Origin: Spirochaetia bacterium
GTDB lineage: Bacteria; Spirochaetota; UBA4802; UBA5550
DNA: 34,720 nucleotides
Reading direction: 5' to 3'
NCBI GenBank assembly: GCA_009885955.1
Contig: VFJS01000035.1
Coordinates: 1-34,720, forward strand
The notes below the pieces were generated by a model. That model ran no database searches and was not told the DNA's origin. It saw only the letters and a program-made list of their open reading frames with translations. Of the stretch, positions 24,523 to 32,640 are shown piece after piece (within the stretch, counting starts at the first letter, position 1; each line of letters opens with the position of its first letter). Both the position numbers and the translations under genes were made by a program.

Positions 24523-24794
24523 CAGCCCTGGCCTATCTTCTCAATAAGAGAAAAAATATGATTTGTATAATTTACAAGATACCTGATGATCCATGATGCA
24601 AAAATTATTATTGCAGCGAAAATGGCCACGATCTTCGGGACAAAGGTGAGTGTCTGTTCCTGTATCGACGTGGTTGTCTGAAATATGGAGACAATGAGGC
24701 CCACGATCATTCCCACACCCAGTATTGGCGCCGATACGATGAGTATGGTCATCAGCGATTCCCGTAATACCTTTATTATCAGCAGTTCTGTCAT
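24522..24794 (-). CDS. fliQ: Flagellar export gate protein FliQ
   Basis: A 90-residue protein with two membrane helices (LMTILIVSAPILGVGMIVGLIVS and IVAIFAAIIIFASWIIRYL) and the family's FQTTTSIQEQTLTFVPKI loop between them. FliQ surrounds the FliP ring in the export gate. Length is typical. A 42-base gap separates it from fliP. Confidence 0.96.
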   Translation of the reverse strand: MTELLIIKVLRESLMTILIVSAPILGVGMIVGLIVSIFQTTTSIQEQTLTFVPKIVAIFAAIIIFASWIIRYLVNYTNHIFSLIEKIGQG

Positions 24795-24836
24795 TTCACT
24801 CTTCCTTGCATCATGAAATATTCCCTTTCATGAGTC

Positions 24837-25607
24837 TTAATACCTGTACGATTTCACAAGTTCATAGCATATAAGGTTCCAGCCATCCACAAGGACAAAC
24901 AGTATAATTTTGAACGGCAGTGATATCATGATCGGCGGCAGCATGATCATACCCATTGCCATGAGGGCGCTCGCCACGATCATATCTATGACAATGAACG
25001 GGATAAAGAGATAGACGCCTATCTCAAAGGCAATCTTGAGCTCGCTGATCATGAACGCCGGGATAAGGCAGTAGAGCGGCACCTCGTCCCTGTTCTTCGG
25101 TTTGTTGATCTTTGCCAGCTTTATGAACAGGGCAATGTCCTTTTCCCTGGTATTGTTCAGCATAAACTTTCTAATCGGTTCCATGCCCTTTGTGAAAAAT
25201 TCCTCGTTCCGTATTTTCCCGGCCAGGTATGGCTGCAGGGCCTTTTCGTTCACCTCGGTAAATGTAGGGGCCATGATAAAAACAGTGAGAAAAAGCGCCA
25301 GTCCTACTATTACCTGCGTGGGCGGCATCTGCTGCAGCGACAGGGCCCTTTTTACAAAATCAAGAACAATGACCACCCGGGTAAAAGCGGTAACCATCAG
25401 GATGATGGAGGGAGCCAGCGTCAGAATGGTAATGAGAAAAAGTATCTGGAGGCTCAGCGCTACGTCTTTTGGAGAGTTCGCCTCTTCAATGTTAAATGCG
25501 ATCTTGGGTATGGGCATCCTGATTCCACCGGCATTCTGCCCATGTGATATCGCAGGGACCAGTAAAAGCGCTGCTATGGCAAAATATTTTATAGATCTAT
25601 TCATCAT
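24837..25607 (-). CDS. fliP: Flagellar export gate protein FliP
   Basis: A 256-residue FliP. It begins with a signal peptide (KYFAIAALLLVPAISHG), followed by LQILFLITILTLAPSIILMVTAFTRVVIVLDFVKRAL, LQQMPPTQVIVGLALFLTVFIMAPTF and VIDMIVASALMAMGMIMLPP, all family hallmarks. Five to six FliP subunits form the export pore. It overlaps the fliO end by 11 bases. Tandem Met codons allow a start at 25607 or 25604. Confidence 0.96.
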   Translation of the reverse strand: MMNRSIKYFAIAALLLVPAISHGQNAGGIRMPIPKIAFNIEEANSPKDVALSLQILFLITILTLAPSIILMVTAFTRVVIVLDFVKRALSLQQMPPTQVIVGLALFLTVFIMAPTFTEVNEKALQPYLAGKIRNEEFFTKGMEPIRKFMLNNTREKDIALFIKLAKINKPKNRDEVPLYCLIPAFMISELKIAFEIGVYLFIPFIVIDMIVASALMAMGMIMLPPIMISLPFKIILFVLVDGWNLICYELVKSYRY

Positions 25608-26373
25608 GACCGTTCAGATTCTTTAATCTATGCCTCTGTCTTTTCAGATAATTCAGGTCAAACTCCGAATCGGAGAAACTCTGATTTTTGCGGTCATCGT
25701 GGTCATCCTTTTCAGATGATGACCTCTTTTTCCTGTCGGTGAACCTTTCGAAAATCCCGCTGATATGTTTTACCAGCGACTCCTGGAAGGTCTTCCCCGC
25801 GGTATGAGACGATTTGGAACTGAGAAGCCGTATGTGGTCGATTTCGCTCTTATCCTTTATTTCGGTTATGAGGTTAATATTGTTCTCTGAAACGCCCAGA
25901 ACGAATACCTTTCCTGCAAGGTCAATTATCTGCAGATATTTATTCTGGCCGATGGGGACCATGGACAGCACATGTATTGCATCCGTCCCCAACACCTGAA
26001 TCCCGGCCTTCTTTGTGACATATCTGAGAAAATAATAAAATATTCCTACAATTGTCCCCAGTATAAAAATGGTCTTGACTATGAGCCACCCGTATGACTC
26101 CTCTTCGACAACCGGTTTAAAATCCTCATCTTTGTATTCCTTCAGGGGAAGTCCGGTCTGGTCCTTCCTCTCATTTTTATCAGATGTACCGGAGTCTTCT
26201 GTATTCGATTCTCTGGGCTGTGTCCCCTTTTCATTATTTTCCTTTACCACTGCCCTGGTCTTCCCCTGAGTGGGCTTTTCGTTTTTTGAGTAAAGAAGCA
26301 CGGGGCCGGCAAGGATGGAAATGCATATAACAAAAAGTATTATGTCGCATTTAGTTCCGGTGTTATGTCTCAT
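25597..26373 (-). CDS. fliO: FliO-type flagellar biosynthesis protein (FliZ in spirochaete naming)
   Basis: A 258-residue protein with an N-terminal signal or anchor (DIILFVICISILAGPVLLYS), a long acidic periplasmic-type linker, one clear membrane helix (YGWLIVKTIFILGTIVGIFYYFLRYV) and a cytoplasmic FliO domain with IHVLSMVPIGQNKYLQIIDLAGKVFVLGVSENNINLI. FliO helps FliP assemble. The extended N-terminus before the helix is longer than in enterobacterial FliO. The position before fliP supports the call. Confidence 0.88.
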   Translation of the reverse strand: MRHNTGTKCDIILFVICISILAGPVLLYSKNEKPTQGKTRAVVKENNEKGTQPRESNTEDSGTSDKNERKDQTGLPLKEYKDEDFKPVVEEESYGWLIVKTIFILGTIVGIFYYFLRYVTKKAGIQVLGTDAIHVLSMVPIGQNKYLQIIDLAGKVFVLGVSENNINLITEIKDKSEIDHIRLLSSKSSHTAGKTFQESLVKHISGIFERFTDRKKRSSSEKDDHDDRKNQSFSDSEFDLNYLKRQRHRLKNLNGHDE

Positions 26374-26455
26374 TAAATCCTGTTTTTATCCCCCTGAAAT
26401 TGAAAAATAATATCATGATAATTGTAACCGCGGAAATCCGCTTCCGCCAGGATAC

Positions 26456-27499
26456 CTATGTGGCAAGCCTCTCATCGGGGCTCACGATGTCGGTAACCCG
26501 TACACCAAAATTCTCGTCAATGACAACAACTTCACCCTTGGCAATGAGCTTGCCGTTTACAAGGAGATCAACAGGTTCGCCTGCAAGCTTGTCGAGCTCT
26601 ATGATCGAACCCTCGCCCAGGCCCAGTATCTCCTGAACGAGCCTGGTGGTCCTTCCCAGTTCCACGGTAAGGGTCATGGGTACATCGAGAATGAGGGAGA
26701 TATCCCCCACCATATTCGGAGCTATCCCTTCATCAAGGGGCGGAAATTTTACCGGACTGATTCCAATCTGGCCGGACTGCTGCTGGTACTGCTGTTGCTG
26801 GGACATCTGCTGCTGAACAGGCCCCGATGATTTAACAATCCCCGTGGTGAGCCCCATGTCGAGTATATGATATAATTTTGAATTTATGACCCCCTCGATG
26901 GTGAGGTCATAGGTGACTTTTACAATATCCCCCATGGAGAGCTGGAGCTCGGCCGGGTTGTTGACCATCGTAAGGGCCGCAGGTGTGGTATTTATGCTTC
27001 CGCCCAGCCTGCCGGCAAACCTTGTTGCCAGTGAAGAGAGGAGCTGGTTTGTGAATTCCTGGATTGTACTCTGGCGCGCTCCATCGAGCTCTGCAGGAGC
27101 AACACCGCTGTCATCTCCGAGCATGAGTGACGAAATGGCTCCCGCATCACGCATATTGAATATGATAAGGTTTCTGCCGAAAAGAGCCCCGTTGAAATCC
27201 ATTGAAACCTGGACATACTGCCCTGGAAAACTGTTCCTCACTGCATCCTGGGGTTTAACTTCAATGATCGGGTTCGCTATGTAGATTGATCTGCCGCTCA
27301 GATATCCGCTAAGTGAAGGCGCAACGGCACTCATCGAGGAATTGAGAATGTCCCTGAGCGTGTTCTGCTGGGCGGAAGAAATACTTCCCGAACTCTGCCT
27401 TGAGTCAACCTGCGGGGCTGATTCAACCGGCGACATTATGTCATCGGCGCCTTGTAACAGGGCATCTATTTCGTCTTGTGATAGAGATCCATCACCCAT
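26456..27499 (-). CDS. fliY: Flagellar switch protein FliY/FliN with CheC-like domain
   Basis: A 347-residue FliY. Residues 1-20 carry the CheY-binding type motif LSQDEIDALLQG. About 45-215 is a CheC-like domain with one intact phosphatase site: S144, E148, N151 and P173 fit (D/S)-x3-E-x2-N-x21-P. A glutamine-rich linker follows at about 228-245. The FliN SpoA domain at the C-terminus reads DVPMTLTVELGRTTRLVQEILGLGEGSIIELDKLAGEPVDLLVNGKLIAKGEVVVID. It may both build the C-ring and dephosphorylate CheY. GGGGGA precedes the ATG. The usual fliM neighbour is missing. Confidence 0.93.
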   Translation of the reverse strand: MGDGSLSQDEIDALLQGADDIMSPVESAPQVDSRQSSGSISSAQQNTLRDILNSSMSAVAPSLSGYLSGRSIYIANPIIEVKPQDAVRNSFPGQYVQVSMDFNGALFGRNLIIFNMRDAGAISSLMLGDDSGVAPAELDGARQSTIQEFTNQLLSSLATRFAGRLGGSINTTPAALTMVNNPAELQLSMGDIVKVTYDLTIEGVINSKLYHILDMGLTTGIVKSSGPVQQQMSQQQQYQQQSGQIGISPVKFPPLDEGIAPNMVGDISLILDVPMTLTVELGRTTRLVQEILGLGEGSIIELDKLAGEPVDLLVNGKLIAKGEVVVIDENFGVRVTDIVSPDERLAT

Positions 27500-27548
27500 A
27501 ACATCCCCCAGATATTAGTATAAAAATCCAGCCCTCCGGCCGGTTTTT

Positions 27549-28079
27549 TTAATTTACGATAAATTCCTTGAAATAAATTTCCTTAATCTTCCCGGAAATG
27601 AGCCTGATATTTATATGGGCCTTTATCTCTTCGGCAAAGGTAACGGCGCTGTCAATGGAATTCAGGTCCTCGTATTTTTTTCCTTTTAATAAAATATTCA
27701 GGATATGCTGGATCTCATCTTTTCTCTTGATCAGCTCATTATTAAGCTCCGGCGACATGGTATACCCGAGGGATATCTGAAGCTTGATAAAATGCGGCTC
27801 CGGATCGGCCGTGGTGCTGGATATTGACGGCATCTCATAGGTCTGAAGCGGTTCGGGCGGAGGCGCGGCAACGATATCCTGGCTCCTTGTATAACTGCTC
27901 TCCTGCACATTTTTGGAGACAAGGAAAGATATGCCGACCACCAGTATGACAACCAGTATCCCGCCTGCAAGATAGAGCAGGATCTTGATAATCTTTGATG
28001 GTTTGGCAGCAGCGGGTTCGGCCTTCTCGGCCCCCGACTCCTCCTCTTCAACGACGTCTTCTCTTTCTTCCTCACCCAT
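27549..28079 (-). CDS. fliL: FliL-like basal body/stator protein
   Basis: A 176-residue protein with an acidic cytoplasmic N-terminus (residues 1-25), one membrane helix (IIKILLYLAGGILVVILVVGISFLV) and a periplasmic domain ending KGKKYEDLNSIDSAVTFAEEIKAHINIRLISGKIKEIYFKEFIVN, the FliL fold and end. FliL encircles stator units and raises torque. It is the first gene of the continuous flagellar run. AGGT lies upstream of the ATG. Confidence 0.9.
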   Translation of the reverse strand: MGEEEREDVVEEEESGAEKAEPAAAKPSKIIKILLYLAGGILVVILVVGISFLVSKNVQESSYTRSQDIVAAPPPEPLQTYEMPSISSTTADPEPHFIKLQISLGYTMSPELNNELIKRKDEIQHILNILLKGKKYEDLNSIDSAVTFAEEIKAHINIRLISGKIKEIYFKEFIVN

Positions 28080-28182
28080 GAACTTTACCTGTTATATTAA
28101 TCATTGAAATGTTTTCCTGAAGCCCTGTTCAAAAAAACTATAAAATTATCCCCAAAATCAAATCCTGACAGGATTATGTGAC

Positions 28183-28245
28183 ATAATAGCATAGGATGAA
28201 TATTTATGTCAATTAATTTATTCATTTTTATAAAAATGTTGTCAA
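28183..28245 (-). promoter_or_regulatory. Tandem candidate promoters for the fliL operon
   Basis: The 308-base spacer 28080-28387 is very AT-rich and holds no gene. It contains two minus-strand TTGACA boxes, at 28240-28245 and 28207-28212. The nearer one is followed after 18 bases by TATTAT (28183-28188). The farther one has AATAAA after 17 bases. Predicted start for the nearer is about 28176, giving a leader near 100 bases before fliL. Confidence 0.5.
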
Positions 28246-28387
28246 TTAATCATCATTTTCCCACAATGGATACCAAAAAATAAAACATTTAACCTGGAAA
28301 ATGATATTTTTTTTAAACTATTATTTTTATCCTTTCAATTATTATTAAATTTTCGGCATTTTTAATAAGATAATATATCAAAAAAAA

Positions 28388-28603
28388 TCAATCTTTGCCG
28401 GTTTTAAAGCTTGTTTTATACTTCAGATTAATCTCTTTTTCATAATTGCTTATCATGTTAATTATCTCATCAGCTGACTCTTTAACCAGATATTTCCTTT
28501 CATTGATAAGGGTGATAGTTGTGTCGGGCCTCTCTTCAATGATTTCGATTTGCCGGTCATTCAGAATAAATTCATCGCCGTTCAGTTTATGCAGGGTTAT
28601 CAT
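28388..28603 (-). CDS. flbD: FlbD/SwrD family flagellar protein
   Basis: A 71-residue protein with the FlbD/SwrD pattern: MITLHKLNGDEFILNDRQIEIIEERPDTTITLINERKYLVKESADEII. In Bacillus the homologue SwrD raises motor torque; in spirochaetes flbD stands at the head of the motility operon before motA. Here motA and motB do not follow; an AT-rich spacer and then fliL come next. GGAG lies nine bases upstream of the ATG at 28603. The C-terminal tail is basic. Confidence 0.92.
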   Translation of the reverse strand: MITLHKLNGDEFILNDRQIEIIEERPDTTITLINERKYLVKESADEIINMISNYEKEINLKYKTSFKTGKD

Positions 28604-28673
28604 TCCATTGTACTCCTTATGTTTAATTTTGCCTTTTCTGAAATTTTAGGGAAAACATAAAATTATTCCCTCT

Positions 28674-28830
28674 TATACTGAATGCCCTCACCCGCGCTCT
28701 GCGCGCCCTCTCCCGGTAGGGCGAGGGCTTCATATACAGAACAAGGGGGCTTAAGCTCCATGTTCTTGATTGCAAACTCCCCTCTCCCTACTTCGGGAGA
28801 GGGGTCGGGGGTGAGGGCATATTCTGTATC
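28674..28830. repeat. MITE-like foldback element with ATGCCCTCACCC-type ends
   Basis: Imperfect inverted ends of about 19 bases (ATACTGAATGCCCTCACCC on the left, its complement with one extra base near 28811-28829 on the right) bracket about 155 bases. Inside, CCCCTCTCCC-TACTTC-GGGAGAGGGG forms a perfect 10-bp hairpin at 28779-28804, which could stop transcription although no T tract follows. Sequences of this CCCTCACCC/GGGAGAGGG type are widespread dispersed repeats. It fills the flbD upstream region and runs into the 3' end of the MptE-like gene. Confidence 0.7.
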
Positions 28831-29714
28831 GGCACCCTGCCCAGCAGGGTCAAGAGATCTTCCATGCCGGTTTTGATAACATACCTGCCGGAGCATCCGG
28901 GATTGCTGCAGTCATATACCGGAATGTCCTGCCGGGAAAAAAGCTCCTCGAGCCAGGTTTTAGCGGCAAGAAACTGGCTGTTTGTATAAAAAAGCTGTGA
29001 GCCCCTCCTTATCTCGAACTCCCTCCTCCTCCTTGATGTATCCATATCCGTTGACGGCAGGACATGGAACCTGTCGCATGAATTGGCCCCGTTTTCCATG
29101 GGAAGGACCCCCCGTGCATAGATGGTATCTTTGAAGGCAAGGTCATTCCCCGCCAGAGCAAGTGAGTTTATGCCGCTTCCCAGCGCAAGTGAGACCGCCT
29201 GGGTTGTTACGATGCTGCCTGTGGCCAGGAATCCCAGATCCCTTCCTGACTGTTCCCATAGCCTGTTATATTCAGGTTCGAATATCATCCAGTTGTAGAA
29301 GCTGATATCCCCGCGCCACTTTCTGAGGTTTATGCTGGATATGCAAGAAAAAGCGATGAGGTGGATATTTTCCGTATCAGTTCCGCCGAAAAAATCAACA
29401 GGCGAAGTCTCGCATGATATCACGTAATGCGGGATAATGCCGTTTTTTCTGAGGGGCTTCAGAGCCATGTCCGCGGCAATGATGATGAGGTTTTCACGCC
29501 GGCAGAGCTCCCTGAGCTGCGGCATTCCCCTGTCAAGAGAAGGGCCGGCGCCTGCCACGATAACATCCATCCCCGAAAATCGGGGGACAATTTTCCTGAG
29601 CCCCCCGTGCTCCCTGATGCGGCTTAAATTTTTCTGAAGATTCCGCTGAAAGGCCATGTACCTCTCCTCAAGGATCCCCCTGTTAAGCCTGTCATATAAT
29701 TCACTTTTTTCCAT
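28788..29714 (-). CDS. MptE-like (DUF115) protein, possible flagellin glycosylation factor
   Basis: A 308-residue protein with the DUF115 core: DVIVAGAGPSLDRGMPQLREL, IIIAADMALKPLRKNGIIPHYVISCETSPV, then FLATGSIVTTQAVSLALGSGINSLALAGNDLAF. It is homologous to archaeal 6-hydroxymethylpterin diphosphokinase MptE. In bacteria the family (Maf-type) is tied to flagellin or surface glycosylation. I start it at ATG 29714 (MEKSELYDRLN), where the homology begins, although no ribosome binding site is clear. Its last residues (NMPSPPTPLPK) are encoded by the foldback element, so the natural C-terminus has been replaced. Confidence 0.8.
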   Translation of the reverse strand: MEKSELYDRLNRGILEERYMAFQRNLQKNLSRIREHGGLRKIVPRFSGMDVIVAGAGPSLDRGMPQLRELCRRENLIIIAADMALKPLRKNGIIPHYVISCETSPVDFFGGTDTENIHLIAFSCISSINLRKWRGDISFYNWMIFEPEYNRLWEQSGRDLGFLATGSIVTTQAVSLALGSGINSLALAGNDLAFKDTIYARGVLPMENGANSCDRFHVLPSTDMDTSRRRREFEIRRGSQLFYTNSQFLAAKTWLEELFSRQDIPVYDCSNPGCSGRYVIKTGMEDLLTLLGRVPIQNMPSPPTPLPK

Positions 29715-29814
29715 GCCATATATGGGGATAATTTGCCGGCAATAAATCAAGCAGAAAAAAAGACCCGGAGAAAATGCCAAAATTTGTTGTAAAATAAGAG
29801 GGTCGGGAGGATAT

Positions 29815-29844
29815 ATGGCTCGAGACAATGATAATGAACCGTGA
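29815..29844 (+). CDS. Possible 9-residue leader peptide overlapping the tsaE start
   Basis: GGGAGG at 29805-29810, then ATG at 29815, encodes MARDNDNEP and a TGA at 29842-29844, out of frame with tsaE. The tsaE ATG at 29828 itself has only a weak ribosome binding site, so ribosomes may reach it from this short frame. Confidence 0.3.
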   Translation: MARDNDNEP

Positions 29845-30259
29845 AATAATAACAACTACTGAAGATGAGACCAGGCTGGCCGGGATCAGGCTGGGAAGTA
29901 AATCAAACAAGGGTGATATAATCGCCCTCTCCGGAGACCTGGGTACCGGGAAGACGGTGATGGCAAAAGGGATTGCCAGGGGCATGGGAATCAGTGAAGA
30001 GATAACCAGCCCCACCTTTACCCTTCTGGAAATTTATGAAGGAGTTCTAAACCTCTACCACTTTGATCTTTATAGGATAAAGTCAACAGAAGAGCTGGAC
30101 CAGCTCTATTTTGAGGAATACTGGAACGGCGACGGCGTATCGGTGATTGAATGGCCCGAGAGGTGCGGGACAAGGCTGCCGGATAATAAAATTATGGTTA
30201 GGCTTGAATATATTGATGAGAACAGGAGAAAAATAACCATTGAATATCCTGATATTTGA
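29828..30259 (+). CDS. tsaE: tRNA threonylcarbamoyladenosine biosynthesis ATPase TsaE
   Basis: A 143-residue TsaE. The P-loop is ALSGDLGTGKTVMAKGIARGMG, followed by SPTFTLLEIYEG, the YHFDLYRI segment and IEWPERCGTRLPDNKI. TsaE binds the TsaB-TsaD dimer and uses ATP in the t6A37 tRNA modification cycle. It overlaps tsaB by 20 bases. The ATG at 29828 has a poor ribosome binding site and a short upstream frame covers it; ATG 29834 is also possible. Confidence 0.94.
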   Translation: MIMNREIITTTEDETRLAGIRLGSKSNKGDIIALSGDLGTGKTVMAKGIARGMGISEEITSPTFTLLEIYEGVLNLYHFDLYRIKSTEELDQLYFEEYWNGDGVSVIEWPERCGTRLPDNKIMVRLEYIDENRRKITIEYPDI

Positions 30260-30941
30260 CACCTCCTCCATGCTTGAATTTACCGCAGTATCTTCACCGG
30301 AAGGCGTACATTCAATAACTCAAACCACGGATAAGTCACATTCCGCCTCGCTATTCCACAACCTGGAATTGCTGCTGAAAAAAAACTCCATTACCATACG
30401 GGATATCGATCTGATAGCCGTTGGTACAGGTCCCGGTTCCTTTACCGGCATAAGAAAAGCCGTATCATCGGCCAGGATGTTCGCCCAGATATTAAGAATC
30501 CCACTTATGGGCATAAAGTCACAGCTCCTTTACGCGCTCTCCATGGAATCTTCTCCCGGCGCCAACCTCCTTGCAGCCATTGACGCAAAAAAAGGGAGGG
30601 TCTTCGGGGCCCTTTATAAAATGGGTGAAGACCCCTTACACCCCATAGAAGTTATTGAGCCCGGCGACTATTCTGTGGAGCATTTACTGGAAAAAATTGA
30701 CAGGGACATGCCCACCATTGCGGCAGGCGACGGGATTGCGCCCTGCCTGGATAAAATTTCAACGGCGCTGGTCAGCTTCAGCCATCTTAAAAACATGAAC
30801 TTTTCCGGAACCCGGGTTGCCGGGCATGTGGAGAAAATATTCAGGGCAAATCCCATTACCCATGAAGATTATTTGAATGTAGTCCCGTGCTATTCAAGGG
30901 TTTCAGATGCTGAGCTTAATTTGAAGAAAAAAACAGGGTGA
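30240..30941 (+). CDS. tsaB: tRNA threonylcarbamoyladenosine biosynthesis protein TsaB
   Basis: A 233-residue TsaB. ASKHA-fold strand ILIFDTSSMLEFTAVSS opens the protein, then HSASLFHNLELLL and the diagnostic VGTGPGSFTGIRKAVSSARMFAQ. TsaB is the partner that holds TsaD and TsaE together. Start is a TTG at 30240, with AGGAGA upstream inside tsaE. Its stop is 8 bases from the stop of the convergent PilZ-like gene, with no terminator visible between them. Confidence 0.93.
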   Translation: MNILIFDTSSMLEFTAVSSPEGVHSITQTTDKSHSASLFHNLELLLKKNSITIRDIDLIAVGTGPGSFTGIRKAVSSARMFAQILRIPLMGIKSQLLYALSMESSPGANLLAAIDAKKGRVFGALYKMGEDPLHPIEVIEPGDYSVEHLLEKIDRDMPTIAAGDGIAPCLDKISTALVSFSHLKNMNFSGTRVAGHVEKIFRANPITHEDYLNVVPCYSRVSDAELNLKKKTG

Positions 30942-30948
30942 AAGACTG

Positions 30949-32127
30949 TCAGGCGTTAGCTTTCTTTTTATTTTTCATGGTTTTCATAAGTTTCGATTTG
31001 TAATCGGATTCCATGGGCTGGATGACCGAATAAAACCTTTTCATCTCATTTTTTCTCGAGGAGTTTCCTTCAAAATCAACCCCCACAAGAAGTTCATCAT
31101 TATCCTCGTAGGTAACCTTAACCTCGCCGTAAATTGTTATGGGCGCCTGGAGTTTGAATACTATATCGAATATGAACCCCTTGGATTTCAGGACTGATTT
31201 CTTCAGATTTTCATCGGTAATTTTAAGCTTGGCGCCGCCCCTGCTGATATCCACTAGTTTCTGGTGGACCGGAAGAAAAATCGTATTGGCGTTTCTTATC
31301 CTGTCAACCAGCTTGAAAGAGTGCTCCTTCAGATCAAGGACCTTATCCAGTCCGAATGTTTCAGTCTTGGATATGAGGTTGATATACCCGAAGGGGATGC
31401 TCTTCTCATCTTCCGTGATGTAGATGATGGGGACGGCAATAATCGATTTGTATCCCTTCTGGATATTGATCTTGATGTAGTTCTGAAGCTCATTTCCAAG
31501 CACCCTGCTCACGTCAATGAAGTCATCAGACAGGGCTTTATGAGATTCAAGGTCGGCGACATCGGGAATGTAGAGTGTGCTGCCGCTTCTTTTCATGCTC
31601 TTCAGAATGGGGTTTTTCTCATCATTGGGAAATACATCAACAATAACTATATCACTCATCTGGGAATTTGCCGTCTGGAACTGGTCGAGAACCACCTTTA
31701 TGCTTGTGGGTATCTTGAAATTGGTCAGGTCAATGGTGTGCTTGGAGATTTTAAAATTTGTAGCAACAACGTCATCGGTGTTCAGCTTGAACCTGATGTC
31801 CCTTCTCCCCTGGTTGGCCCTCCTGCCGGATATCACCCTGCAGTGAAAATAACCGGGCCCCCTCGCTTCAATGATCTCCAGGTCAACCTCAAGGTACTTA
31901 TCAGCAAGGCCGTAGATGCTTAGTTTTTTTTCAGGATGGTAGCCTGGATCGGTGGTAACCATGACCGTATTATCATCAAAAAAATCGGCGATGGAAAACT
32001 CGATTTTTTCAACTGAGTATCTGACAAAAAGTTTTTTATCTTTGAATTGGGTTTTGAGTACATCTATGATGTACTCGGTGGATTCAATTAAATCGAAGTT
32101 TCTGTTTTTCCTCTGTGTAACCTTCAA
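30949..32127 (-). CDS. PilZ-like / DUF1577-like protein
   Basis: A 392-residue cytosolic protein. A C-terminal PilZ-type segment has LVDISRGGAKLKI (D-x-S-x-x-G) near residue 300 followed by IYGEVKVTYEDNDELLVGVDFEG. The N-terminal and middle parts (about 30-280) resemble the DUF1577 proteins I associate with Leptospira, including a GAF-like stretch IIAVPIIYITEDEKSIPFGYINL. PilZ domains bind cyclic-di-GMP, but the usual R-x-x-x-R partner motif is not clear, so ligand binding is uncertain. Start is a TTG at 32127 with GGGGA upstream. Confidence 0.7.
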   Translation of the reverse strand: MKVTQRKNRNFDLIESTEYIIDVLKTQFKDKKLFVRYSVEKIEFSIADFFDDNTVMVTTDPGYHPEKKLSIYGLADKYLEVDLEIIEARGPGYFHCRVISGRRANQGRRDIRFKLNTDDVVATNFKISKHTIDLTNFKIPTSIKVVLDQFQTANSQMSDIVIVDVFPNDEKNPILKSMKRSGSTLYIPDVADLESHKALSDDFIDVSRVLGNELQNYIKINIQKGYKSIIAVPIIYITEDEKSIPFGYINLISKTETFGLDKVLDLKEHSFKLVDRIRNANTIFLPVHQKLVDISRGGAKLKITDENLKKSVLKSKGFIFDIVFKLQAPITIYGEVKVTYEDNDELLVGVDFEGNSSRKNEMKRFYSVIQPMESDYKSKLMKTMKNKKKANA

Positions 32128-32302
32128 CGAGATATCCCCATGGTAAAAAAATATGTTTCTATTGGATCATTTATAATATCGAATGCGCAAACTAAAAACA
32201 TCAGTCAAAAACTGTTGAAAAAGTAAAAAAAAAATGATTAATGCACTGTTTTTTATCTAAAAACCGGTAAATATATGATCCCTATCGGAATAAATTTATC
32301 TC

Positions 32303-32331
32303 TTGACTGGATATTTGATTAAATATACATA
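32303..32331 (+). promoter_or_regulatory. Candidate plus-strand promoter upstream of der
   Basis: TTGACT (32303-32308), 17-base spacer, TACATA (32326-32331). It is about 310 bases before der, with only the foldback repeat between. It could be the der promoter or a chance match in AT-rich DNA. Confidence 0.3.
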
Positions 32332-32419
32332 TAGACCTATTATATTAAATATCATAATACCTTAATGGCTTTTGGGCCAGCCGGGTATTCGGAGTTGAAT
32401 TTGCACAGGCTGAAATGCA

Positions 32420-32568
32420 GCCGCGGAGACACAGAGGCGCAGAGTTTGATTAAGCTAATTATACGTATGATTATTAAAATATCACGTATAACCATTATAT
32501 TGATTATTCTGTTCAAAAATGTAAATAATTGACTTTCCTTTCTCTGAGTCTCCATGCCTCTGCGGCAT
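32420..32568. repeat. Foldback repeat with CTCTGCG/CGCAGAG-type arms
   Basis: The left arm, GCCGCGGAGACACAGAGG then CGCAGAG (about 32419-32445), and the right arm, CTCTGAGTCTCCATGCC then TCTGCGGCA (32542-32568), are imperfect inverted repeats bracketing about 95 AT-rich bases. A single related arm lies at 6403-6430. This is the main content of the 32128-32640 intergenic stretch, which otherwise holds only AT-rich sequence. Confidence 0.6.
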
Positions 32569-32640
32569 GTTTTTTTCAGGCTTTATACAACCCCGTGTAT
32601 GCGTATTTATCTATCCTAAAAAAAAGAGACTAATGAAATT

